Origin: Roseiarcus sp963717215
GTDB taxonomy: Bacteria > Pseudomonadota > Alphaproteobacteria > Rhizobiales > Beijerinckiaceae
Assembly: GCA_963717215.1 (NCBI GenBank)
Contig: CAVQVS010000008.1
Span: 186,001 to 250,000, forward strand
Reading direction: 5' to 3'
DNA: 64,000 nucleotides
Within the stretch, counting starts at the first letter, position 1, and the number at the start of each line of letters is the position of its first letter. The translations under genes and the position numbers were made by a program. The notes beneath the pieces were generated by a model. That model was not told where the DNA came from. It worked only from the letters and a program-made list of their open reading frames with translations, and ran no database searches. Of this stretch, positions 1 through 8,150 are shown piece by piece.

Positions 1-462
1 ATCGGGGACCTGGATCACCACCGGCTCGGCGTCGAGGCCGAAGAAGCCGAGTCCGTAGACCACGTCCTGGTTCGGACAGGTGACGAACGTCTCCGCCGGG
101 GAGACGTAATCGACCAGCATGGCGATGCGACCCCGCGGCGCGACCGGCACGATGCCGCCGAGCAGACCCGGTTCGGGCGCCTCGCTGAACAAGGCGCGGC
201 GATTGACCATGTTGACGAGAGGCCAGCCCCAAAGATACGCGAATTGCGCCATCGCGCGCACGTAGCCCTCGGGCATGATGACGCCACTTGCGGGTTTAGT
301 GACCTGGGCGAAAGTGGTCGGCGCCGAGGGATTGATCTGACCGGTATTTGGCGCGGCGATCTTCTGCTGCGCCTGAGCGCTTCGCACCGGACCAGCCGAT
401 ACGGCCAGCAAGCCCGCCGCCGCTCCGACCATTGCATCGCGCCGTGTGGCTTTCTCAACCAT
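1..462 (-). CDS. DUF1254 domain protein, N-terminal part, cut by the window edge
   Basis: The frame is open from an ATG at 462 to base 1, giving 154 residues with no stop, so the C-terminus lies outside the window. A strong ribosome site (AGGAAGGA) sits 8 bases upstream of the ATG. The N-terminus has a twin-arginine-like signal (RRDAMVGAAAGLLA), which suggests export of a folded protein to the periplasm. The following residues (AYLWGWPLVNMVNRR, then FVTCPNQDVVYGLGFF) match the pattern I know from the start of DUF1254 proteins, which usually also carry DUF1214. Their biochemical role is not established. The family assignment is from memory of the motif pattern. Confidence 0.8.
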   Translation of the reverse strand, partial: MVEKATRRDAMVGAAAGLLAVSAGPVRSAQAQQKIAAPNTGQINPSAPTTFAQVTKPASGVIMPEGYVRAMAQFAYLWGWPLVNMVNRRALFSEAPEPGLLGGIVPVAPRGRIAMLVDYVSPAETFVTCPNQDVVYGLGFFGLDAEPVVIQVPD

Positions 463-604
463 GGTTTAGTCCTTCCTAATAGCGGGTCGCGACCCGTGCG
501 CCGCGCTCGAGGTCGCACACAAATGCGAGGTCCGCGGGAGGGCGAGGGTCGACTGCGCAGCTAAAGGCGATCCTCCTGGGAGACATTTGGTAGGTCAGCG
601 TTCC

Positions 605-630
605 CTCAAAAGTTCGGTTTTGAGTTTTTT
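605..630 (+). terminator. Intrinsic-terminator-like hairpin with T6 tract
   Basis: CTCAAAA (605-611) pairs with TTTTGAG (618-624) around a GTTCGG loop, followed directly by six T (625-630). The polarity fits transcription on the plus strand, but no supported plus-strand gene precedes it. It may be an orphan signal, or it may shield the DUF1254 gene from antisense transcription. Confidence 0.4.
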
Positions 631-697
631 GCCCCAATGACGAGGCAGGGTCTATGCAGATTGGGCCAAAAAGCGCTCTGAACAGGCAAACGCCGTC

Positions 698-1697
698 TCA
701 GGCGACCGTGCCGAGCGTCCGAAGCCTCGTCTCCGACGGCAACTCTCCGAAGGCCACGCTGTATCGCCCCGCCAGTCTCCCAAGTTCGCCAACGCCCCAT
801 CGGTTCGCAATGATGGCGACTGAGTGGGCGGCCTCTTCCTTGCTCGCGAGGTCGCGTCGGATGCGATGGAGGCGTAGCCGAAGCACATAGGATTGAGGTG
901 AACAGCCCAGCACATCGGCGAAAGCGCGGGACAGGGTGCGGCGGGACGTCCGGGTTGCGCTGGCGATCGTATCCACGGAGATCGGCTGATGGAGATGGGC
1001 GGCTACATAGTCGCGCGCCCGCGCCACAATCCGCTCGTGGCCACGAAATCGGCGACAATCCAGCGGATGCGACCGGCGGACGGCCGAGATGGTCGACGGC
1101 GGCACGAATGACCGCGTCGAGAATGACGGCGGGTTCAGCGGCGTCTCTCGTAGTGTGCAGTGTCAAGAAAAGCTGTCGCAGCCGCTGCAAGACTGGCTCT
1201 GCTTGAGATCGGGGATGGATACCCGAACTGCGCAGGGCTTGTTCCTCGATGACAAGGCCGAGGCGTTCGCCTTCCGTTATCAGCCTTTCTTCCGAAAGCG
1301 TCATGGCGAGGTATAGCGAGCCCGGCCCGTAGAGCGCATCGTGCTCGTCGCCGCCGCGAAAGATGCCGACGCCTCCCGTCTCCACGTCCCGAAGCCAGTG
1401 TCGGCTTCCCCCGCCGAGCCGCAGGCCAAAACCAATCGTCAGGCCACGCTCGGACAAGGGTCCACGAAGGCCCACCCGACTTTCCAAAAGGCCAGAACTC
1501 AGGACAATGTCGGTGCCGCTCGCCAAGAAAAGCAGACTGCCAGTAATCGGCGTCCGGGAGAGCTGTATCGCTTCGAGGCCGGCGTGGAGCACGGCGTTTC
1601 GCAAATCGTCGATCAATTCGATGGCCGCCCGTTGCCAGCCGCCCGCTTTCAAAGGCTGTACTAATTGCACAAATCCTGGCCCTTGCGGGATTCTCAC
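698..1697 (-). pseudogene. AraC-family transcriptional regulator, frameshifted
   Basis: Two overlapping minus-strand frames together make one AraC-type regulator of about 330 residues. The N-terminal sensor part runs from 1697 to about 1085 (ends ...AVIRAAVDHLGRP). The C-terminal part, in the +1-shifted frame, runs to 698 and carries the two helix-turn-helix motifs of the family (ARDYVAAHLHQPISVDTIAS and SRRTLSRAFADVLGCSPQSY). The frames swap around 1050-1095. The N-terminal layout resembles EutR-like AraC proteins, but the inducer is unknown. It is either a decayed gene or a one-base sequencing error; the motifs are otherwise undamaged. Confidence 0.7.
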
Positions 1698-2213
1698 AGC
1701 CTTGGCGCGATCACGAACGCGACCTTTTCAGGTGCTCGCGTTCAAATGTCTCTCCGTCGATCAATTCGCCCTCCGACCCCTCATCCCTGGTAGTCCACGG
1801 ACTGGATTTACACGCAAGGATACTCAGTTCCAAAAAGTGACTTGCCTTGCTGACCGTTCGGGCGAAGGACGTCTAGTCCGCTCGTTTGTCGCGATCGGCT
1901 TAGACACGCTTCTGGCGATCACTTTCGATCCTGAAGGGCACCCCCTTGCGGGGCGAGCCGTTTTCGAAGGCTCAAGACGCGCATTTGGCGCTCGATCGAC
2001 GACCGGTTTACGTTTGGGCGTTGACGGGTAGTCCTCGAAATTTTTTGGCCACAAGGCAACATGCTGCGCCGGACGCGGATTAAGCGCGGCCTTAACGGCG
2101 GACAGGACGTCGGACCAACTTCGGGGCGAGAACGACCTCCGAAAACCGATGACTTAACGTAGCGATGACTTGATCCGGTTCCAAATTCCACCGGACGGTC
2201 CCACTGCGGCCCA
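1698..2213. other. Gene-free stretch
   Basis: I see no convincing gene in these ~515 bases. Open frames exist on both strands, but their translations are Arg/Pro/Ser-rich and have no domain signature. The 3' edge borders the inverted repeat in front of the methyltransferase gene. Confidence 0.4.
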
Positions 2214-2248
2214 CAAGTGGGCAGATGCCCACTCCGTCTGCCCACTTG
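2214..2248 (+). promoter_or_regulatory. Nested inverted repeat, operator or attenuator candidate
   Basis: CAAGTGGGCAGA (2214-2225) is perfectly complementary to TCTGCCCACTTG (2237-2248), giving 12-bp arms and an 11-base loop. The loop itself contains TGCCCAC (2226-2232), which can also pair with GTGGGCA (2218-2224). The left arm therefore has two mutually exclusive partners. The structure ends about 31 bases before the TTG start of the methyltransferase gene and about 16 bases before its AGGAGG site, so it could act as an operator or as an RNA switch. Confidence 0.55.
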
Positions 2249-2279
2249 GATTGTGGTTGACACCAGGAGGGCTCCCCGC

Positions 2280-3731
2280 TTGACTGCGGCAAAGGGCGGA
2301 ACGCGGAATTGGGCAATGAATCTCGAAGCTCGCCAGCATCATCCAGCGAGCGCGACGAACGCGCAGATCCTTGGTGAGATCCGAGATTTTTGCCGCGAAA
2401 CGCGAACAGCGGAATCGACATTCGGACGCCGCGTCGTCAACGACGGAAAACTGGTTTCGAGGCTTCGCGACGGTGCGAGGATCACCACGGACACGCTCGA
2501 CAAAGTCAGATCCTACCTGGCGGTTAGCAGACCGGCGCCGTCGACGCCACAGGAGCCGCCCGCGGCCGCCGGCCATATCGGCGCAACGAGTCGTGAGCCG
2601 CAATCGGATGTGGCCCCTCCGGGGTTCCGGTTCTTCGACAATAGGCAGAAGTATCTCCTGTTCGTCTCGACTTGCAGCGAGAAGACCGAGATCGCCAATC
2701 GTGTCTCGCTCGAACTCGCCAACATCCATCCTGCTCCCCCGGCCATCCGCATGTTCGACGCTGGCGTCGGCGACGGCACGGTCCTGTCGCGCGTCATGCG
2801 TGCAATGCACGCCCGTTTTCCAACGATGCCGCTTTACGTCGTCGCCAAAGAGATCAGCTACGAGGACGTGCGCCTCACGCTCGAGAAAATGGCGGATCGG
2901 CTGTTTGAGCATCCGGCGACCGTCCTTGTCCTGACCAATCTTTATTATGCAGAGGCCCCATGGCTGACGCCGCGATCCGCCTCGGCGGCGCAAAGCCTGA
3001 TTTGGAAGGACGTCGCGCTCTCCGGCAACACTTCGCACGGCTTCGCCGAGCAGATCGCCAATCTCGAGGGGTTTTTGGCGGAGAACTGGCGGGCCGGGGT
3101 CAAATCCTCGGGCAACCCCGTCTACCAAAGGCCCATCATCCTGACGCTCAGGCGCGAGGATCACACCTTCCTCCTCGATCCGATTTTGCCGCGCCCAGGG
3201 CGAGTCACGGCGGACTATGATCTGGTCATCGCCTCCCAACCGTACCGCGCCAGGGCAAGCCTCGAATTCAAGGCTTCGAAGGTCGTTGCGCCTCTTGTCC
3301 AGTCGTTGCGGCCAGGCGGCCGGCTGATCGGCGTCCACTCGCACGGAGACGACCCGGGCCTTGAGATCATCCAAGACGTATGGCCGGGAGAGAATCCCTT
3401 CACCGCCGATCGGCACGCCATCCTGCGACAGGTCAAGCATGAACTTGGCGCGGCCGCGCGCCATTACAATTTCAACGCGTCGTCCGACGCCCGGTCGATT
3501 TTCAAATATCACATGCACACGCTGCCGGACGAGGTCAGCGGCCCGATCGGCACATCAACGCTGTTCGCAGCCTGGAACGCCGCCATCTATGTCGCGCAGG
3601 TCGAAGACCAGCGGCTTGGCGCCGCGGTGCGCGACGGACGCTATCTCGAAGCCACCGACCGGGCGCTGAAAAAGCACGGAGGCCTGTGGTTCAACGACGA
3701 AACCTTCGTGATTTCGCGCCGACGCACTTAG
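2280..3731 (+). CDS. SAM-dependent methyltransferase-like protein with N-terminal HTH-like domain
   Basis: The product is 483 residues. I chose the TTG at 2280 because AGGAGG lies 9 bases upstream; the next ATG (2316) and the upstream ATG (2217) have no such site. The N-terminal ~70 residues (ILGEIRDFCRETRTAESTFGRRVVNDGKL...) look like a small winged/HTH-type module. The middle carries a class I methyltransferase motif I (MFDAGVGDGT), and downstream strands (LVIASQPYRA, SLRPGGRLIGVHSHG) fit the rest of a Rossmann fold. The substrate is unknown. It is followed after 25 bases by a MetF-like gene and then a MetE-like gene, so a role in one-carbon or methionine-cycle methyl transfer is inferred. 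Confidence 0.65.
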   Translation: MTAAKGGTRNWAMNLEARQHHPASATNAQILGEIRDFCRETRTAESTFGRRVVNDGKLVSRLRDGARITTDTLDKVRSYLAVSRPAPSTPQEPPAAAGHIGATSREPQSDVAPPGFRFFDNRQKYLLFVSTCSEKTEIANRVSLELANIHPAPPAIRMFDAGVGDGTVLSRVMRAMHARFPTMPLYVVAKEISYEDVRLTLEKMADRLFEHPATVLVLTNLYYAEAPWLTPRSASAAQSLIWKDVALSGNTSHGFAEQIANLEGFLAENWRAGVKSSGNPVYQRPIILTLRREDHTFLLDPILPRPGRVTADYDLVIASQPYRARASLEFKASKVVAPLVQSLRPGGRLIGVHSHGDDPGLEIIQDVWPGENPFTADRHAILRQVKHELGAAARHYNFNASSDARSIFKYHMHTLPDEVSGPIGTSTLFAAWNAAIYVAQVEDQRLGAAVRDGRYLEATDRALKKHGGLWFNDETFVISRRRT

Positions 3732-3756
3732 CCCGCCGCAGAGCCTGGAGGCCTGC

Positions 3757-4647
3757 ATGACCGAAACGAAATATGCCTCGCCCGGCAATCTTAAGGCTCT
3801 GCTATCGACCGCTTCGGTCGAGGTCTCGTCGCGCGGCCACCAGCTGGCGGAACTGCGCGATCATTTCAGCCCTGGCATCGACGTGACGATCACGTTCCTG
3901 CCAGGCGATGACTATCGCCATAACGTCGAAACGGCGGCCGCGTTGCGCCGATTGGGATTCAATCCGGTCCCGCATATCGCGGCGCGAGAGGTGCGGTCTC
4001 GCGACGCCCTCGATGATTTTTTGGCGCGGGCGCGCGGCGAGGCCGAGACGAACCGCGTTCTGGTGATCGCTGGGGACACCTTGCGTGCGTTGGGCCCATT
4101 CAAATCCAGTGCGGACATCTGCTTGAGCGGCGCGATCGAGGGGCACGGAATCCGCGCGGTCAGTTTCGCGGGACATCCGGAGGGCCATCCGCAGCTCGAC
4201 GCCGAAAAGGCGATGATGGCGCTCGCGGCCAAGCGTGATTGGGGACGAAGGGTGGGGCTTCGCGTCGACCTCGTTTCCCAATTCTGCTTCGAGAGCGGCC
4301 CCATTCTCGCTTGGCTCAAGGAACTCGAGGCACACGGTCTCGACCTTCCCATCCATATCGGTCTCGCCGGTCCGGCCTCACCGGCGACGCTCGCCAAGTT
4401 TGCTTTGCGCTGCGGCGTCGGCGCCTCGCTGAGGTCGCTGCGCGACCATATCGGCCGCTTCGGCCGCCTCTTGATGGACGACGGGCCCGACGACGTCCTG
4501 CGTGGTCTCATAGCCTCGCCTTTGATCGTGAAAACACCAATCGCTGGACTTCACTTCTTCCCATTCGGCGGTCTCAGAAAGGCGAGCCAATGGCTGCATG
4601 ACTTCGACAGCCGGGAATGCTCTCGGCAGGTCGCTCACACCGTTTGA
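3757..4647 (+). CDS. Methylenetetrahydrofolate reductase-family protein
   Basis: The product is 296 residues, with a ribosome site (GGAGG) upstream of the ATG. It matches the TIM-barrel layout of MetF: an early Glu strand (LLSTASVEVSSRG), VTITFLPGDDYRHNVETAAALRRLGF, a conserved FAGHPEGHP segment and VSQFCFESGPILAWL. MetF reduces 5,10-methylene-THF to 5-methyl-THF using a flavin. This sequence is divergent from standard MetF and belongs to the short MetF-like group often paired with methyl-transfer genes. Co-transcription with the methyltransferase upstream and the MetE-like synthase downstream is likely. Whether it works as a biosynthetic reductase or in the reverse, catabolic direction cannot be told from sequence. 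Confidence 0.8.
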   Translation: MTETKYASPGNLKALLSTASVEVSSRGHQLAELRDHFSPGIDVTITFLPGDDYRHNVETAAALRRLGFNPVPHIAAREVRSRDALDDFLARARGEAETNRVLVIAGDTLRALGPFKSSADICLSGAIEGHGIRAVSFAGHPEGHPQLDAEKAMMALAAKRDWGRRVGLRVDLVSQFCFESGPILAWLKELEAHGLDLPIHIGLAGPASPATLAKFALRCGVGASLRSLRDHIGRFGRLLMDDGPDDVLRGLIASPLIVKTPIAGLHFFPFGGLRKASQWLHDFDSRECSRQVAHTV

Positions 4648-4785
4648 TCAGCTTGAATGGGTGTTGTCCCTATCCGCCGGAGCGCCCTGGGTCTATAGAT
4701 TGGCGGCTGCCGGTAGGACCTTCCGGAAGCCGCCGAAAAAACTATCCAACCCCAATTTAGGGGTGGAAGAACAGGGAGAAACGCA

Positions 4786-5931
4786 ATGCCAATCCCCACT
4801 GAACCGGTTGGATCGCTGCCCCGACCGATGAAACTGCAGAAGGCGTTTGCCGACTACGACGCCGGCAAGATCAAGCACGAGGAGTTGGAGCGGGAGCAGG
4901 ACGCTGCCTGCCTCGATTCGATCAAGCGCTCGGAGGCGACGGGCGAGCCCATCGTGTCCGACGGTGAACAGCGCATGTCGAGCTTCGCGACCTATCCGCT
5001 TACCGACACGCTGGCCGGGACTGGGCTCGCCGATAATCTCGCCGGGGACGGGCAGTATTTTGCGATCTTCACTGACGGGCACCACCGGCAACTGCCGCGC
5101 CTGACCGGCGGCCCGTTCAAATACAAGACCTTCGCGTCTCAGTATGTCGAGAAGGCGATGAAGATGGCGACGAAGCCGCTGAAACAGGCGGTCATCGCAC
5201 CCTCGATGCTCGCCCTCCTTTATCCGCTCGACAGCGAGGTGAAGGGTTACACGCGCGAACAGTTCCTCTCCGATCTGGTCGAACAGTGCGAGAAAGATAT
5301 CCGCGGCGCTTTCAAGGCCGGCGCCAAACGGGTCTCGATCGACTTCACCGAGGGGCGCCTCGCCTGCCGAAACGACCCGAACAACCCATGGACCGGCCGC
5401 AAGATGCTTGGACAGTTCATCGACCTCAACAATCGGGTGCTTAATCGCTTCACCGCGGAGGAGCGCAAGAACATTGGCATCCATACCTGCCCTGGCGGCG
5501 ACTGCGACGCCACCCATAGCGCCGACGTCGACTATGCTGAGCTCTTGCCCAGCATGTTCAAAATGAACGCCGGTTATTTCCTGATGCAATTGTCGAGCGA
5601 AAAGGACAAGGAACACGTCTACAAGCTGTGTGGGCAGCATAGCCGCGCCGACGCCAAGGGCGTGGGGCAGGTCTGCTTCATCGGCGTGATCAACCCGCAA
5701 AATCCGCGCGTCGAGTCCCCCGAGGAAGTGCGCGACGCGTTGATGGAAGCTTCGAAACACATCCCGAAAGAACGCCTGGGGTCAACCGACGATTGCGGGT
5801 TCTCGCCGTTCAGTATCGACGTCAAGCCGAAGCATGGCTCTCCCGACGTAGCGCGCGACATCGCGTTCCAGAAGATCACTTCGAGGGTCAAGGGGACTGC
5901 GATGGCGTCCGAGAAGCTGGGCGTGGCGTAG
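4786..5931 (+). CDS. Cobalamin-independent methionine synthase II-like protein (MetE C-terminal domain type)
   Basis: The product is 381 residues, with AGGGAGA ahead of the ATG. It begins with the typical PTEPVGSLPRP motif and corresponds to the catalytic C-terminal barrel of MetE without the N-terminal duplicate. Likely zinc ligands are His233 and Cys235 (GIHTCPGGDC), Glu272 (MQLSSE) and Cys337 (STDDCGFSPF), all present, so an active Zn-thiolate methyl or alkyl transferase is expected. Relatives include short methionine synthases and epoxyalkane:CoM transferase. Sitting behind a MetF-like gene suggests 5-methyl-THF or a methylated compound as partner, but the acceptor thiol is unknown. The gene is closed by a strong hairpin at 5941-5983. 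Confidence 0.8.
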   Translation: MPIPTEPVGSLPRPMKLQKAFADYDAGKIKHEELEREQDAACLDSIKRSEATGEPIVSDGEQRMSSFATYPLTDTLAGTGLADNLAGDGQYFAIFTDGHHRQLPRLTGGPFKYKTFASQYVEKAMKMATKPLKQAVIAPSMLALLYPLDSEVKGYTREQFLSDLVEQCEKDIRGAFKAGAKRVSIDFTEGRLACRNDPNNPWTGRKMLGQFIDLNNRVLNRFTAEERKNIGIHTCPGGDCDATHSADVDYAELLPSMFKMNAGYFLMQLSSEKDKEHVYKLCGQHSRADAKGVGQVCFIGVINPQNPRVESPEEVRDALMEASKHIPKERLGSTDDCGFSPFSIDVKPKHGSPDVARDIAFQKITSRVKGTAMASEKLGVA

Positions 5932-5940
5932 GCGCGCGCC

Positions 5941-5983
5941 CCGAAGAGGTGGCGGCGGTCCCTCCTCGCCGCCACCTCTTCGG
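5941..5983 (+). terminator. 17-bp perfect hairpin after the methyl-transfer genes
   Basis: Bases 5941-5957 are perfectly complementary to 5967-5983, with a 9-base loop (GTCCCTCCT), starting 10 bases after the stop at 5931. No real T tract follows (TTCGACG), so it is either a T-poor terminator or an mRNA 3' stabiliser. Confidence 0.7.
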
Positions 5984-6177
5984 TTCGACGACGCAGCTAC
6001 GGAGAGGCGGTCAGCCATGAGAACTCGCCTGGGGCTATAGGTCGACGCGCCCAAACGTTTTCCGCGTACCGATCTCTACGTGAGGGGGGCACGCCCTGTT
6101 GATCGTTGGGTCCGCCCCAGAAGGTTGGAGAAAGGCAAGCGCCAGCTGTCAGGATCGAGGCTAAAACAGCGCGGCGA

Positions 6178-6411
6178 TCAGGTGCGGCGGTCATGAGCGC
6201 GCGCCTCCTCGATCTTCTGAATGCCGGCAATGATCCTGCCGACATTATCCTCGATATCGGTGACCATCCATAGTAACCCGCTCACTATGTCGGAGAACTC
6301 GCGATCGTTGGATGTGGCGCTCGCGAAGATGATCTTCACGAGGTCGAGGACCCGGGTTAGTTCGCTTTCGACATCGCCGATGTTTTTGATTTCCTGGCAT
6401 GCGGCCGTCAC
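6178..6411 (-). CDS. Small hypothetical protein in the element
   Basis: The product is 77 residues from a GTG at 6411, which overlaps the stop of the upstream gene as GTGA, so translation is probably coupled. The sequence is acidic and helical (ESELTRVLDLVKIIFASATSNDREFSDIVSGLLWMVTDIEDNVGRI). I recognise no domain. It is the last gene of a two-gene unit with the 238-residue protein upstream. Confidence 0.55.
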   Translation of the reverse strand: MTAACQEIKNIGDVESELTRVLDLVKIIFASATSNDREFSDIVSGLLWMVTDIEDNVGRIIAGIQKIEEARAHDRRT

Positions 6412-7124
6412 GCAGCCTCCTCTTCCACCGGGGGGATGCGATCGTCCTCGGCGACGGTGAATATCGGTGAGCGCAGGAGCGTCGAAAGATATTCGTAGCT
6501 CGTCTCCGGCTCGCTGTCCTTGTCCCATTCGATGAGATATTCGATGATGGCCCGCGCGCCTGCGAGCGTCGCCGGTGGCGTTTTGAGCAATTCATTCTTG
6601 GCGTCGTCAATCTTACTACCGCGCGCCTTGATTTCGAGCGTGAACGCTTCTTTCGATAGGGCACCCTCGAGATTTTCGTGAGCGTCGGCAATGCGCGCCC
6701 ATGCTTTCCGATGAGCCTCAATCACGTCAAAGATCGGATCGGGAGCCGGCACCGGAATCGAGCCGATTGGACCGCCGGCGCCAAGATCGCGGAATAGTGA
6801 AGCGAGCACCGCCTCGGACGGCCAGTCGCCACTTTCCGCGGCTAGCTTTTCAAGATCAGTGGATTCAGCCCACAGGTAGACACGCGCCTTGAGGCGCATG
6901 GTCGAGATGTCCGTTCCTGCCACCGCGACGATCTTTTGCGCGACCGCTTTCACAGCATCGGTCGCCGCAGCGGCTTCGTCATCTGTGCCGCCGCCATGGT
7001 AAAATGCTTGGTACGCTTGCAAGGCGGCTTCGAACTGCGCCGCGAGAGCGCCGACGCTCGCATCGGGATAAGTGGCTGTTTCAGGCAAAGTTCGGGCGTT
7101 TGCCCGCACGGCAGCGTTGGGCAT
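6408..7124 (-). CDS. Hypothetical protein in the element, 238 residues
   Basis: It starts at an ATG at 7124 with GGAGAT a few bases upstream. The sequence is alanine-rich and helical, with segments such as AAQFEAALQAYQAFYHGGGTDDEAAAATDAVKAVAQKI and a C-terminal acidic EEEAA. I recognise no catalytic motif. Similar proteins of unknown function accompany integrated elements in Hyphomicrobiales, as far as I recall. It diverges from the XRE regulator at 7199, and the space between them holds two palindromic operator-like sites, so its expression is probably under that regulator. Confidence 0.6.
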   Translation of the reverse strand: MPNAAVRANARTLPETATYPDASVGALAAQFEAALQAYQAFYHGGGTDDEAAAATDAVKAVAQKIVAVAGTDISTMRLKARVYLWAESTDLEKLAAESGDWPSEAVLASLFRDLGAGGPIGSIPVPAPDPIFDVIEAHRKAWARIADAHENLEGALSKEAFTLEIKARGSKIDDAKNELLKTPPATLAGARAIIEYLIEWDKDSEPETSYEYLSTLLRSPIFTVAEDDRIPPVEEEAA

Positions 7125-7169
7125 CGGGATCTCCGGTAGATTTCACTTGCACACGACATCTCGCCGTGC

Positions 7170-7218
7170 GATATTTTTAATATCAATCGGAGTGTCGGGT
7201 GTCAATATTAAAAATATC
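7170..7218. promoter_or_regulatory. Two AT-rich palindromic operator sites for the XRE regulator
   Basis: GATATTTTTAATATC (7170-7184) and AATATTAAAAATATC (7204-7218) are near-mirror images, and each is palindromic around a 3-base centre. They lie between the divergent gene at 7124 and the regulator at 7199. The second site covers codons 2-7 of the regulator if its GTG start is right, which fits autorepression. Confidence 0.6.
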
Positions 7219-7450
7219 AATTCGCCAAATTAAAGCGGCCCGCTCACTGCTCGATTGGTCGCAGGAACGCCTCGCGGAAGCTTCCGGAGTTTCGATTCCG
7301 ACGGTGAGGCGGCTTGAAGCGGCGGATGGGGAACTTGGCGGGAGAGAAAATACAGCCGGGAAAATCGTCGCCACCCTCGAATCGGCCGGCGTCGAGTTCA
7401 CCAATGGTGATCAGCCGGGGGTAAGGATGAGGAAGAAATCCGAGTCATAA
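7199..7450 (+). CDS. XRE-family HTH transcriptional regulator
   Basis: The product is 83 residues: a single helix-turn-helix domain (IKAARSLLDWSQERLAEASGVSIPTVRRLEA) and a short C-terminal tail. This is the compact Cro/C1-type layout typical of mobile elements and of regulators with no sensor domain. I use the GTG at 7199 with CGGAG upstream; no ATG is available before the domain. It probably controls the divergent genes at 7124-6178 and itself through the palindromes at 7170-7218. A role in holding the element dormant is inferred. Confidence 0.8.
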   Translation: MSILKISIRQIKAARSLLDWSQERLAEASGVSIPTVRRLEAADGELGGRENTAGKIVATLESAGVEFTNGDQPGVRMRKKSES

Positions 7451-7504
7451 ACAAATTCGCGCTTCAACGCGGCACCGGGTGGTCACACTACGAGTTAGAG
7501 GCCC

Positions 7505-7627
7505 GTGAAAACACCACGGCGCAACCCGAAGACTACTCACGAATGGCGGACAACCCTTATTCTAGCCGGCGTGATCGCTGTGTTATGCGTGGCAATCGCT
7601 ATCGAGGCGGCGATGCGCTATTTTTAA
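7505..7627 (+). CDS. Predicted 40-residue single-pass membrane protein
   Basis: A GTG at 7505 opens a 40-codon frame: a basic N-terminus (MKTPRRNPKTTHEW), then a hydrophobic stretch (LILAGVIAVLCVAIAIEAAM) long enough for one transmembrane helix, ending in RYF and TAA. The charge pattern suggests the N-terminus stays in the cytoplasm. Only a weak ribosome site (AGAGG, close to the start) is visible. It could be a small phage-type membrane protein such as a holin or superinfection factor, but this is a guess. Confidence 0.4.
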   Translation: MKTPRRNPKTTHEWRTTLILAGVIAVLCVAIAIEAAMRYF

Positions 7628-7715
7628 CCCGCGGCCGAACGGGCGCGGTTGCTCCACAAAGAGCGCCTGGTTCCTCCTGCCTAACTCCCCGAGCCTCGCA
7701 GCGCGTTCGCGCTCC

Positions 7716-8150
7716 TCAAAAACGCCCCCATCCGGAATCATCGCGCGGTATCGAGCCGATCGGGATCGAGGCGTTGTTCCGCGCTAGCTCCTCGAACCGC
7801 GCGCGACGCTCGTGCTCGAGCCGCCGTCGGTGGAATGCCTCCAAGTCTACCGGAGCCGAGATTGCCTGCGGCGATGGCGCTGACGGCGCTGCCTCAAGCA
7901 ATTGCTGCGCCTTTGCCAGGTCCGGCACGTTAGCGGCATCCCGCCGGTCACCACGAACGCTGGCGTCGACCGCGCTTAAGAAACCCGCCTCTAGTCCTCC
8001 CAGCTCGCCGCCGCGGGGCATGTCACGGACGATATGCAGCAAAGCGGGCAAGTCGCCGCGCCCGGCGATCCATTCGCGCGCCATCGCCTCGCCTTCGCGA
8101 AAGTCGGCGGCGAAATCGGCTCGGGGTTCGCGCTCTAGTTCGTCGGGCAT
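7716..8150 (-). CDS. Hypothetical protein downstream of terminase
   Basis: The product is 144 residues from an ATG at 8150, with AGGAG upstream. The start lies inside the last codons of the terminase gene (16-base overlap), so the two are probably translationally coupled. It is acidic and charged (EREPRADFAADFREGEAMAREWIAGRG), with a C-terminal segment rich in Arg and Glu. I recognise no domain. Its position just after the large terminase, where a portal or head-completion gene would be expected, makes it worth a structural search. Confidence 0.55.
   Translation of the reverse strand: MPDELEREPRADFAADFREGEAMAREWIAGRGDLPALLHIVRDMPRGGELGGLEAGFLSAVDASVRGDRRDAANVPDLAKAQQLLEAAPSAPSPQAISAPVDLEAFHRRRLEHERRARFEELARNNASIPIGSIPRDDSGWGRF

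Noticed and set aside
1363..2031. 222-codon plus-strand frame after the AraC gene
   Set aside because: It overlaps the regulator in antisense and has no credible start or domain.
2154..3518. 454-codon minus-strand frame over the methyltransferase gene
   Set aside because: Arg/Asp-rich antisense shadow. The plus strand has the ribosome site, motif I and downstream operon partners.
4693..5760. Long minus-strand open frame antisense to the MetE-like gene
   Set aside because: It mirrors the codon positions of a clear methionine-synthase gene and has no domain signature; typical of high-GC coding DNA.
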